DNA of 64,000 bases from positions 11,694,462-11,758,461 of the forward strand of contig CM059198.1 of NCBI GenBank assembly GCA_030323885.1, given 5' to 3'. Shown here in pieces: positions 51,800 to 63,461 of this stretch. Both the position numbers and the translations under genes were made by a program. This DNA comes from Branchipolynoe longqiensis (taxonomy: Eukaryota; Annelida; Polychaeta; Phyllodocida; Polynoidae). Under the pieces are notes generated by a model that was given only the letters and a program-made list of their open reading frames with translations, searched no databases and was not told where the DNA came from. Numbering within the stretch: the stretch's first letter is position 1; the number at the start of each line of letters is the position of its first letter.

Positions 51800-54700
51800 C
51801 AGGAGGTAGGGTAATGATGGACAGTAACCATTAGCCATTAACATGACCCAGGGACGTAGAAGGAGGGGCAGGAGGGAGGGTAATGATGGACAGTAACCAT
51901 TAACATGACCCAGGGACGTAGAAGGAGGGACAGGACGGAGGGTAATGATGGACAGTAACCATTAACATGACCCAGGCACGTAGAAGGAGGGACAGGAGGG
52001 AGGGTAATGATGGACAGTAACCATTAACCATTAACATGACCCAGGCATGTGGAGGGAGGGACAGAATGGAGGGCAATGATGGACAGTAACCATTAACATG
52101 ACCCAGGTATGTAGAAGGAGGGATAGGACGGAGGGTAATGATGGACAGTAACCATTAACCATTAGCATGACCCAGGCACATGGAAGGAGGGACAGGAGGT
52201 AGGGTAATGATGGACAGTAACCATTAACATGACCCAGGCATGTAGAAGGAGGCACAGGAGGGAGGGTAATGATGGACAGTAACCATTAACCATTAAGATG
52301 ACCCAGGCACGTAGAAGGAGGGGCAGGAGGGAGGGTAATGATGGACAGTAACCATTAACCATTAAGATGACCCAGGCACTTAGAAGGAGGGACAGGAGGG
52401 AGGGTAATGATGGACAGTAACCAGTAGCCATTAAGATGACCCAGGCACATAGAAGGAGGGACAGGAGGTAGGGTAATGATGGACAGTAACCATTAACCAT
52501 TAAGATGACCCAGGCACTTAGAAGGAGGGACAGGAGGGAGGATAATGATGGACAGTAACCATTAACCATTAAGATGACCCAGGCACATAGAAGGAGGGAC
52601 AGGAGGGAGGGTAATGATGGACAGTAACCATTAGCCATTAACATGACCCAGGCACGTAGAAGGAGGGACAGGAGGTAGGGTAATGATGGACAGTAACCAT
52701 TAACATGACCCAGGCACGTAGAAGGAGGGACAGGAGGGAGGGTAATGATGGACAGTAACCATTAACCATTAAGATGACCCAGGCATGTAGAAGGAGGGAC
52801 AGGAGGGAGGGTAATGATGGACAGTAACCATTAACCATTAAGATGACCCAGGCACGTAGAAGGAGGGACAGGAGGTAGGGTAATGATGGACAGTAACCAT
52901 TAGCCATTAACATGACCCAGGCACGTAGAAGGAGGGACAGGAGGGAGGGTAATTATGGACAGTAACCATTAACATGACCCAGGCACATAGAAGGAGGGAC
53001 AGGAGGTAGGGTAATGATGGACAGTAACCATTAAGATGACCCAGGCATGTAGAAGGAGGGACAGGAGGGAGGGTAATGATGGAGAGTAACCATTAACCAT
53101 TAACAGGACCCAGGCATGTAGAAGGAGGGACAGGAGGTAGGGTAATGATGGACAGTAACCATTAACCATTAAGATGACCCAGGCACGTAGAAGGAGGGAC
53201 AGGAGGTAGGGTAATGATGGACAGTAACCATTAACATGACCCAGGCATGTAGAAGGAGGGACAGGAGGGAGGGGAATGATGGACAGTAACCATTAACATG
53301 ACCCAGGCACTTAGAAGGAGGGACAGGAGGGAGGGTAATGATGGACAGTAACCATTAACCATTAAGATGACCCAAGCACATAGAAGGAGGGACAGGAGGG
53401 AAAGTAATGATGGACAGTAACCATTAACATGACCCAGGCACGTAGAAGGAGGGACAGGAGGGAGGGTAATGATGGACAGTAACCATTAACCATTAAGATG
53501 ACCCAGGCACATAGAAGGAGGGACAGGAGGGAGGGTAATGATGGACAGTAACCATTAGCCATTAACATGACCCAGGCACGTAGAAGGAGGGACAGGAGGT
53601 AGGGTAATGATGGACAGTAACCATTAACATGACCCAGGCACGTAGAAGGAGGGACAGGAGGGAGGGTAATGATGGACAGTAACCATTAACCATTAAGATG
53701 ACCCAGGCATGTAGAAGGAGGGACAGGAGGGAGGGTAATGATGGACAGTAACCATTAACCATTAAGATGACCCAGGCACATAGAAGGAGGGACAGGAGGT
53801 AGGGTAATGATGGACAGTAACCATTAACCATTAAGATGACCCAGGCACGTAGAAGGAGGGACAGGAGGGAGGGTAATTATGGACAGTAACCATTAAGATG
53901 ACCCAGGCACGTAGAAGGAGGGACAGGAGGTAGGGTAATGATGGACAGTAACCATTAAGATGACCCAGGCATGTAGAAGGAGGGACAGGAGGTAGGGTAA
54001 TGATGGACAGTAACCATTAACCATTAAGATGACCCAGGCACGTAGAAGGAGGGACAGGAGGTAGGGTAATGATGGACAGTAACCATTAGCCATTAACATG
54101 ACCCAGGCACGTAGAAGGAGGGACAGGAGGGAGGGTAATTATGGACAGTAACCATTAACATGACCCAGGCACATAGAAGGAGGGACAGGAGGTAGGGTAA
54201 TGATGGACAGTAACCATTAAGATGACCCAGGCATGTAGAAGGAGGGACAGGAGGGAGGGTAATGATGGAGAGTAACCATTAACCATTAACATGACCCAGG
54301 CATGTAGAAGGAGGGACAGGAGGTAGGGTAATGATGGACAGTAACCATTAACCATTAAGATGACCCAGGCACGTAGAAGGAGGGACAGGAGGTAGGGTAA
54401 TGATGGACAGTAACCATTAACATGACCCAGGCATGTAGAAGGAGGGACAGGAGGGAGGGTAATGATGGACAGTAACCATTAACATGACCCAGGCACGTAG
54501 AAGGAGGGACAGGAGGGAGGGTAATGATGGACAGTAACCATTAACCATTAAGATGACCCAAGCACATAGAAGGAGGGACAGGAGGGAGGGTAATGATGGA
54601 CAGTAACCATTAACATGACCCAGGCATGTAGAAGGAGGGACAGGAGGGAGGGTAATGATGGACAGTAACCATTAACCATTAACATGACCCAGGCACTTAG

Positions 54701-57700
54701 AAGGAGGGACAGGAGGGAGGGTAATGATGGACAGTAACCATTAACATGACCCAGGCATGTAGAAGGAGGGACAGGAGGGAGGGTAATGATGGACAGTAAC
54801 CATTAACCATTAACATGACCCAGGCACGTAGAAGGAGGGACAGGAGGGAGGGTAATGATGGACAGTAACCATTAGCCATTAACATGACCCAGGCACTTAG
54901 AAGGAGGGACAGGAGGTAGGGTAATGATGGACAGTAACCATTAACCATTAACATGACCCAGGCACGTAGAAGGAGGGACAGGAGGTAGGGTAATGATGGA
55001 CAGTAACCATTAACATGACCCAGGCATGTAGAAGGAGGGACAGGAGGGAGGGTAATGATGGACAGTAACCATTAACCATTAAGATGACCCAGGCATGTAG
55101 AAGGAGGGACAGGAGGGAGGGTAATGATGGACAGTAACCATTAACCATTAAGATGACCCAGGCACATAGAAGGAGGGACAGGAGGTAGGGTAATGATGGA
55201 CAGTAACCATTAACCATTAAGATGACCCAGGCACTTAGAAGGAGGGGCAGGAGGGAGGGTAATGATGGACAGTAACCATTAACCATTAAGATGACCCAGG
55301 CACGTAGAAGGAGGGACAGGAGGTAGGGTAATGATGGACAGTAACCATTAACCATTAAGATGACCCAGGCACGTAGAAGGAGGGACAGGAGGGAGGGTAA
55401 TGATGGACAGTAACCATTAGCCATTAACATGACCCAGGCACATAGAAGGAGGGGCAGGAGGGAGGGTAATGATGGACAGTAACCATTAGCCATTAACATG
55501 ACCCAGGCACGTAGAAGGAGGGACAGGAGGTAGGGTAATGATGGACAGTAACCATTAACATGACCCAGGCATGTAGAAGGAGGCACAGGAGGGAGGGTAA
55601 TGATGGACAGTAACCATTAACATGACCCAGGCACGTAGAAGGAGGGACAGGAGGGAGGGTAATGATGGACAGTAACCATTAACCATTAAGATGACCCAGG
55701 CATGTAGAAGGAGGGACAGGAGGGAGGGTAATGATGGACAGTAACCATTAACCATTAAGATGACCCAGGCACGTAGAAGGAGGGACAGGAGGTAGGGTAA
55801 TGATGGACAGTAACCATTAACATGACCCAGGCATGTAGAAGGAGGGACAGGAGGTAGGGTAATGATGGACAGTAACCATTAACATGACCCAGGCATGTAG
55901 AAGGAGGGACAGGACGGAGGGTAATGATGGACAGTAACCATTAACATGACCCAGGCATGTAGAAGGAGGGACAGGAGGGAGGGTAATGATGGACAGTAAC
56001 CATTAACCATTAACATGACCCAGGCATGTGGAGGGAGGGACAGAATGGAGGGCAATGATGGACAGTAACCATTAACATGACCCAGGCATGTAGAAGGAGG
56101 GATAGGACGGAGGGTAATGATGGACAGTAACCATTAACCATTAGCATGACCCAGGCACATGGAAGGAGGGACAGGAGGTAGGGTAATGATGGACAGTAAC
56201 CATTAACATGACCCAGGCATGTAGAAGGAGGGACAGGAGGGAGGGTAATGATGGACAGTAACCATTAACCATTAAGATGACCCAGGCACGTAGAAGGAGG
56301 GACAGGAGGGAGGGTAATGATGGACAGTAACCATTAACCATTAAGATGACCCAGGCACGTAGAAGGAGGGACAGGAGGGAGGGTAATGATGGACAGTAAC
56401 CATTAGCCATTAACATGACCCAGGCACATAGAAGGAGGGACAGGAGGTAGGGTAATGATGGACAGTAACCATTAACCATTAAGATGACCCAGGCACTTAG
56501 AAGGAGGGACAGGAGGGAGGGTAATGATGGACAGTAACCATTAACCATTAAGATGACCCAGGCACGTAGAAGGAGGGACAGGAGGGAGGGTAATGATGGA
56601 CAGTAACCATTAGCCATTAACATGACCCAGGCACATAGAAGGAGGGACAGGAGGTAGGGTAATGATGGACAGTAACCATTAACATGACCCAGGCACGTAG
56701 AAGGAGGGACAGGAGGGAGGGTAATGATGGACAGTAACCATTAACCATTAAGATGACCCAGGCACGTAGAAGGAGGGACAGGAGGGAGGGTAATGATGGA
56801 CAGTAACCATTAACCATTAAGATGACCCAGGCACGTAGAAGGAGGGACAGGAGGTAGGGTAATGATGGACAGTAACCATTAGCCATTAACATGACCCAGG
56901 CACGTAGAAGGAGGGACAGGAGGTAGGGTAATGATGGACAGTAACCATTAACATGACCCAGGCACGTAGAAGGAGGGACAGGAGGTAGGGTAATGATGGA
57001 CAGTAACCATTAACATGACCCAGGCATGTAGAAGGAGGGACAGGAGGGAGGGTAATGATGGACAGTAACCATTAACCATTACCATGACCCAGGCATGTAG
57101 AAGGAGGGACAGGAGGTAGGGTAATGATGGACAGTAACCATTAACCATTAAGATGACCCAGGCACATAGAAGGAGGGACAGGAGGTAGGGTAATGATGGA
57201 CAGTAACCATTAACATGACCCAGGCATGTAGAAGGAGGGACAGGAGGGAGGGTAATGATGGACAGTAACCGTTAACATGACCCAGGCACTTAGAAGGAGG
57301 GACAGGAGGGAGGGTAATGATGGACAGTAACCATTAACCATTAAGATGACCCAGGCACATAGAAGGAGGGACAGGAGGGAGGGTAATGATGGACAGTAAC
57401 CATTAACATGACCCAGGCACGTAGAAGGAGGGACAGGAGGGAGGGTAATGATGGACAGTAACCATTAACCATTAAGATGACCCAGGCACATAGAAGGAGG
57501 GACAGGAGGGAGGGTAATGATGGACAGTAACCATTAGCCATTAACATGACCCAGGCACGTAGAAGGAGGGACAGGAGGTAGGGTAATGATGGACAGTAAC
57601 CATTAACATGACCCAGGCACGTAGAAGGAGGGACAGGAGGGAGGGTAATGATGGACAGTAACCATTAACCATTAAGATGACCCAGGCATGTAGAAGGAGG

Positions 57701-59080
57701 GACAGGAGGGAGGGTAATGATGGACAGTAACCATTAACCATTAAGATGACCCAGGCACGTAGAAGGAGGGACAGGAGGTAGGGTAATGATGGACAGTAAC
57801 CATTAACCATTAAGATGACCCAGGCACGTAGAAGGAGGGACAGGAGGGAGGGTAATGATGGACAGTAACCATTAAGATGACCCAGGCACGTAGAAGGAGG
57901 GACAGGAGGTAGGGTAATGATGGACAGTAACCATTAACATGACCCAGGCATGTAGAAGGAGGGACAGGAGGTAGGGTAATGATGGACAGTAACCATTAAC
58001 CATTAAGATGACCCAGGCACGTAGAAGGAGGGACAGGAGGTAGGGTAATGATGGACAGTAACCATTAGCCATTAACATGACCCAGGCACGTAGAAGGAGG
58101 GACAGGAGGGAGGGTAATGATGGACAGTAACCATTAACATGACCCAGGCACATAGAAGGAGGGACAGGAGGTAGGGTAATGATGGACAGTAACCATTAAC
58201 ATGACCCAGGCACGTAGAAGGAGGGACAGGAGGTAGGGTAATGATGGACAGTAACCATTAACCATTAACATGACCCAGGCACGTAGAAGGAGGGACAGGA
58301 GGTAGGGTAATGATGGACAGTAACCATTAACCATTAAGATGACCCAGGCACGTAGAAGGAGGGACAGGAGGTAGGGTAATGATGGACAGTAACCATTAAC
58401 CATTAAGATGACCCAGGCATGTAGAAGGAGGGACAGGAGGGAGGGTAATGATGGACAGTAACCATTAACATGACCCAGGCATGTAGAAGGAGGGACAGGA
58501 GGTAGGGTAATGATGGACAGTAACCATTAACCATTAAGATGACCCAGGCACGTAGAAGGAGGGACAGGAGGGAGGGTAATGATGGACAGTAACCATTAAC
58601 CATTAACATGACCCAGGCACGTAGAAGGAGGGACAGGAGGGAGGGTAATGATGGACAGTAACCATTAGCCATTAACATGACCCAGGCACGTAGAAGGAGG
58701 GACAGGAGGGAGGGTAATGATGGACAGTAACCATTAACATGACCCAGGCACATAGAAGGAGGGACAGGAGGGAGGGTAATGATGGACAGTAACCATTAAC
58801 ATGACCCAGGCATGTAGAAGGAGGGACAGGAGGGAGGGTAATGATGGACAGTAACCATTAACCATTAACATGACCCAGGCACTTAGAAGGAGGGACAGGA
58901 GGGAGGGTAATGGACAGTAACCATTAACCATTAACATGACCCAGGCACGTGGAGGGAGGGATAGGAGGGAGGGTAATGATGGACAGTAACCATTAACCAT
59001 TAACATGACCCACACACGCAGGAGGGACAGGACGGAGGGTAATGATGGACAGTACCATTAGCATGACCCAGGGTGAGAGC
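51800..59080. repeat. 7.3-kb intronic minisatellite, 62/69-bp units
   Basis: About 110 units. The consensus runs GGGACAGGAGGGAGGGTAAT, GATGGACAGTAACC, ATTAACATGACCCAGGCA and CGTAGAAGGA. A 69-bp variant carries seven extra bases (a second CCATTAA). Polymorphic sites include GGAGGGAGG/GGAGGTAGG, CACGTAG/CATGTAG/CACATAG/CACTTAG and TTAACATG/TTAAGATG/TTAGCC. Rare marker variants recur 3979 bases apart (GGAGGGAGGGACAGAATGG at 52051 and 56030; TGGAAGGAGGG at 52181 and 56160), so a block of about 4 kb was duplicated. A nested period near 1187 is marked by GTAATTATGG and GGAGAGTAACC. The minus-strand frames (23-residue period MVNGYCPSLPSLLSLLLHAW...) are artefacts: 69 is a multiple of three, 62 is not. 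Confidence 0.95.
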
Positions 59081-59084
59081 GAGG

Positions 59085-59640
59085 AATGGAGGGAGTGTGA
59101 CAGGGAGGAGAGAGGGAAAATCGCGGAAATCCGTAAAATCGCGGAGATCTTTCATCCCTGAACTGAGATATTTGATGTGAAAACATTCTAATTTAATTGT
59201 AGTGTGCACACTGAAATGCTGGATGGACATCATGGGCTACAGTCGTAACCTTTCTCACTGTATTCAATTCTATGTTGCAATATATTTTTTAATAAGTATA
59301 CCCGTATCTAAGTTGAATATGCAGAAGCAAATTTAGGTAAGTACTTCGATTTTTTTAAAGTCTATACTTTTATCGGAGGATGCAGCTTTTAATGCCATAT
59401 ATCAATTCACTTCCCCCACTCAGCTGCTGCAAGTGGCTGAAGGGTCACAGTGCCGACTCGTCAGACACTTCATACGGCCGGAACCACCATCTGTGTCTTG
59501 GAACATAGAGGTCAAAAGGTCACAGTCCTCATCTAGGTCATCAGATTATGTTGCTTATTAGCCTTTCCTCTAAACCCCTTTGCCTACAGTGGTGGGGGTG
59601 GGGCGTCATCCGCCCCCACCCCCACCCCCACCCCTGTGGA
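59085..59640. other. Intron sequence, no gene
   Basis: Unique intronic DNA of VPS13B with a short C-rich (CCCCCA)n block near 59590-59632. Nothing else supported. Confidence 0.5.
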
Positions 59641-59693
59641 AATGAGCCTGGAGTTCAGGGTGCAGCTTCCAAGCAGTGTCTCGGGGCGCCTAC

Positions 59694-59864
59694 CTAGGAG
59701 GCTCATGGCAAAGCCGCTGAGCCCGTTGAAGAGCCCGTCGGAGACACTGCGCGGCTTGTACCGGCGGCTTTCCTCCTGCCGGGCCCGGTGTACCGAGTCC
59801 AGCGACAGGCGGTCCATATTACGCGACACACTTGAAGCAAAGTTTGTCACCGATGTCAGCGCAC
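59694..59864 (-). CDS. VPS13B: VPS13B exon
   Basis: A 171-bp exon with acceptor TTTTCGTCACCAG and donor CTAG|GTAGGC. It reads GALTSVTNFASSVSRNMDRL, SLDSVHRARQEESRRY, GLFNGLSGFAMSLLG, matching human TLTSITNLATSLARNMDRLS and GLRQGLSRLGISLLG. The phase is 1 on both sides (G|GT), so exon skipping would keep the frame. It lies between the lipid-transfer C-terminal ATG2-C/VPS13-C-type helices and the next exon at 51.8 kb. Confidence 0.93.
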
Positions 59865-59894
59865 CTGGTGACGAAAACAGAGCAGTTAGTTTTT

Positions 59895-60485
59895 TATGAA
59901 GCGACACTGCAAGTGGTTTATATGAAGTGACACCACAAGTGTTTTCATAAAGCGACACCACAAGTGTTGTATGAAGAAACATCACAAATGTTTACACAAA
60001 GCGACACCGCAAGTGTTTTATGAAGCAACACTGCAAGTGTTTTCATGAAGTGACACCAGAAGTGCGTTTAATGAAGCAACATCACAAGTGGTTTTATAAA
60101 GTGACAACGCAAGTGTTTTATGACATGAAGTGACATCACAAATGTTTTATGAAGCAACACTGCAAGTGTTATGTGAAGCGACACCACACATGTTTTTCTA
60201 AAGCAACAATGCAAATGCTGTATGAAGTGATACCACAAGTTGTTTTTATAAATCGAAATCACAAGGTTTTATGAAGTCACACTGCAAGCGTTTTATGAAG
60301 CAACTCCGCAAGTGTCTTAAGAAATGACAAAAGTCATTTACAAAGCAACACCACAATTACTTCATGAGGTAACACCACAAATCTTTTCCAAAGCAACACT
60401 AAAAATGTTTTGCAAGGTAATACTGAAAGTGTTTTAAAAAATAAGACTGAAATGTTTTACAAAGCAATACAGAAAGTGCTTTACA
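59895..60485. repeat. Degenerate ~30-bp tandem repeat in the VPS13B intron
   Basis: About 18-20 degenerate copies of GAAGYGACACCACAAGTGTT(TTAT) with spacing 28-36 bases. It fills most of the 845-bp intron between the 59.7 and 60.7 kb exons. Frames here are repeat translations. Confidence 0.85.
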
Positions 60486-60708
60486 AAACAATACTGTTTT
60501 ACCATGATGTCAATTTCAAGGTCCCTCTCAGGCACCCAGAAGTCAATGGACAGTTAATGTTCATTAATAATTTCAGCTGGCCTTTGGGGTTGATTTAGGT
60601 TAGACTGTTTTGGAATAATCGGCCTGGATTATTCAAATTTACTTATATTTATTTAATTCTAAGTCTACCGAATATCAGTATTAGATAAGTAATATGTACC
60701 ACACTTAC

Positions 60709-62214
60709 CAGTTGAAATGTGACGCACCAGCGAACCCATGCCACGTGTCACTCCTCCAACGAATGCCCCGGGGCCCTGCGTCAGGCCCTGGTATGGTAAC
60801 CAGAACATATCGGAGATCCCTATACCGACATTCCGAACAAGCCCAGTTGGGTTACCGAGAATCTCAAGTGAACCGACAACCCAGCCGGCCCGGAAGAGAG
60901 CACCGCTTGCATAATGCATGGCGGTCGCCCGCAGTAACTGGGGTGTGTTGGAAAAGATGTTTCGCTGCTCAAACTTACTGAAGCTAAGCGGCGTATTGTC
61001 AGAGGCGATGAAGAGTTTCAGCGATGCATGCACACTCAACAACAGAGACACTGGTTCAATATCCATTCGCGAAAGCCGAACAGGATGGCTGAGGCTACTG
61101 CAGACACACCTTACCTCATCTGGGATGATGAGCAGTCCCTGTTGGGACATTAGCGGTTGTGTTAAAAGCATTCCACTGCCAAAGCGCGCAAGATGATGGA
61201 TGATGTCATACACGAAGATGTCCTCAATGAACAGTGTGATTGGTTTTAAGCTTAGTCGGACTCCAGGCAGGCTGGACACACGTGTCGTCAGATCGGTGCA
61301 CAAAGTCATCTCAAAGGTTATTAGTGACGCCTCTTTGACTTTGGTGAACTGCTCCTTAGGGGAGAGATGGAAAAAGACCTCATTGAAGTCAATTTCCACG
61401 CCTTTAGTTTGTTGTTTGAACACTACTGGGAAATCATATGCCTGACCTGTATGCATCTGATTGTCAACTTGAAGGTCACCACAGGTGAATGCCATTGTGT
61501 ATGTCAGCTGAGGTCGCATCTGCTGAAATGGGTCATAAAGGTCAAGTGGGAAGTAGAGCATCGCGATCTTATCTGCAGTCACACGCAGCAACTCCGAGAC
61601 CACCTTCGGATTGGAATACTCATCGAGAAGAATAAGTGAGATCGAAGAGCAAGCAATGGCCACTTCCATTAACAGTGGCTGAAGCGGCTTCCCTTGGATT
61701 GGCATTAAACTCTTCAAATCGGTCATCGATGGACTCTGTTGCACCTCCAATGGCGCACCACTCTCCACCGGCTCAGACTCTGCACTCTTTGGTCTCTTCG
61801 GTGTCTCAACAACAACCATTATCTCCTTCCCTTTAATTCGACTGCGGATCTCCTTCGCAGAGATTTCGGCACGACTCACCGGATCGATGAACACATGCAG
61901 CGTGTGGCCTACTTTCTCCGTGTGCACTTTGGCATCCGATACATCGGGAATGTTCACAAAGATGTCGTGCTCAGACTCCAGATCCAGCCCCACACTCCAT
62001 AGCAGTTTTTGAGAGCCGGCCGCCAGTTGGTTGCCAGCGGCGCCGACTGTCGCTGATTGGAGATAGCCCGCTAAGTGAAGCCGTGGGACGCTAGGGAGTG
62101 GAGTGAGTTGGGGGTAGTGCATATTGAAGGCTGGGAAGGTGTAGCAGGTGGAGCCCCCTGGTGGCAAGGTTAGAACATCTGTCGTTAATTCAGCTTCTTC
62201 CTGCACGGTTATAT
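60709..62214 (-). CDS. VPS13B: VPS13B large exon (VAB end to ATG2-C-like region)
   Basis: A single 1506-bp exon, open throughout. Acceptor GTTTTGGTTTTCTAG and donor CAACTG|GTAAGTG. It starts ITVQEEAELTTD and includes a beta-rich part (LWSVGLDLESEHDIFVNIPD), the VPS13 repeat-like segment (VAIACSSISLILLDEYSNPK, TYTMAFTCGDLQVDNQMHTG), SLKPITLFIEDIFVYDIIHH and a final amphipathic block GSLEILGNPTGLVRNVGIGI, then YQGLTQGPGAFVGGV and MGSLVRHIS. The last block is the VPS13/ATG2 C-terminal signature; in human VPS13B it reads LVGNPAGLARSIGRGISDF. The protein transfers phospholipids between organelle membranes, and loss of the human gene causes Cohen syndrome. No stop or frameshift, so the gene looks functional here. 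Confidence 0.95.
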
Positions 62215-63015
62215 CTAGAAAACCAAAACACACTTAACTGATAAAAATGTGTGGACATTGATGTACATTAAACTGCTTTGGGCTTCCTTTTAAAAGGAGC
62301 TAACATAAAGTTGAATAAGCCGATGGAAGCATAACACAGAGTTCATACCCATTTAGATATGTCAAATTCCAAGACTTTCCAGGACTCTCAGTGCAAACTT
62401 CCATGACGTTTTTAAGACGATTATTAAATTAAAGTACCATGAAACATGGCCATATTCATAGTCGATTCACTATGTAAGATGTGAAGTGTAAATAAGCATA
62501 ACAAATAACAATGAATGTATGTATAATTTTAATATAAAAATCAAAAGCAGACTAACAAACCTACAAAAATCACTTTAAATACAAAATATCACTGCTAAAG
62601 TTTGGGCACATCAGCAAATAGTCTTTAAAAAAAAAGTAAGGATTTTCAAAGATCTTTAAACATGACTTTCCAGACGTGGAATCCTGAATTGTCAAATTCC
62701 AGGACTTTCCACGTTTTCAAGGACCCGTATGAATCCTGTAACATTTTCGAAATCAAAGCACTTGCCTAACTTTGATCCTACATATCCAACTATTAAGCCG
62801 GTGTATTTATATCAAACATTTATTGCTGTAGAGCAGGAATATTAAGTTAATTTAATAGAAGCTCTAACAGCTGCAAGCCTATGATGTTCAGCATTTCAGT
62901 GTGTATACTGAAAGTAACTTTCCATGCTTACACTTTAAATATCTCCAAAGTTATTCATTTATAATAAAAGTTACTCCAACATAAAGTAAAGTAGATTGTA
63001 ATGATAAAGCTAATA
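62215..63015. other. VPS13B intron, no gene
   Basis: AT-rich intronic sequence. CCAAGACTTTCCAGGACT and CCAGGACTTTCCACG words near 62370 and 62700 suggest an old duplicated piece (CAAATTCCA(A/G)GACTTTCCA occurs twice, about 62358 and 62694). Nothing else seen. Confidence 0.45.
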
Positions 63016-63020
63016 TATAT

Positions 63021-63332
63021 AGTATAGTTATACGAGTCTTACCTTGGTACAGATGATGGATAACTGTTGTTTTACCGAGGTATAAGCCTCGGATAGATGT
63101 GGGCTAGGGAGAGGTAAGCACGTCCGGTACCAGCAATCTTAACCTACTTATTGAGGATAAAAATGACTTTCAAACAATGGATACTATTACTTTACCGAAA
63201 AGGTACACCAACGGAATAGATGTGGCAGGGTGTGGCGGGAGGGCCCTAGCCCACATCTATCCGAGGCTTATACCTCGGTAAAACAACAGTTATCCATCAT
63301 CTGTACCAAGGTAAGACTCGTATAACTATACT
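63021..63332. repeat. DIRS-3 right-end palindrome, arms identical
   Basis: 63021-63109 and 63244-63332 are exact 89-base inverted copies, with a 134-base loop containing ACGTCCGGTACCAGCAATC. Confidence 0.9.
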
Positions 63333-63461
63333 ATTTTACCTCGGTAAACAGCCTCAGGCTAGCCTCAGGCTAGGGAGACCTTTACATAATTCATTTTTAT
63401 CCTTAATATCATTCTTTCTTATTATTATAACATTCTAAATTTTTGTTCTCACCTATTCTTG

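Noticed and set aside
51800..59015. Many minus-strand frames encoding a 23-residue repeat (up to 212 residues)
   Set aside because: They are translations of the 69-bp minisatellite variant; 62-bp units break the frame repeatedly, and the array is intronic to VPS13B.
59895..60598. Short frames in the 59.9-60.6 kb intron
   Set aside because: Translations of a degenerate ~30-bp tandem repeat within a VPS13B intron.
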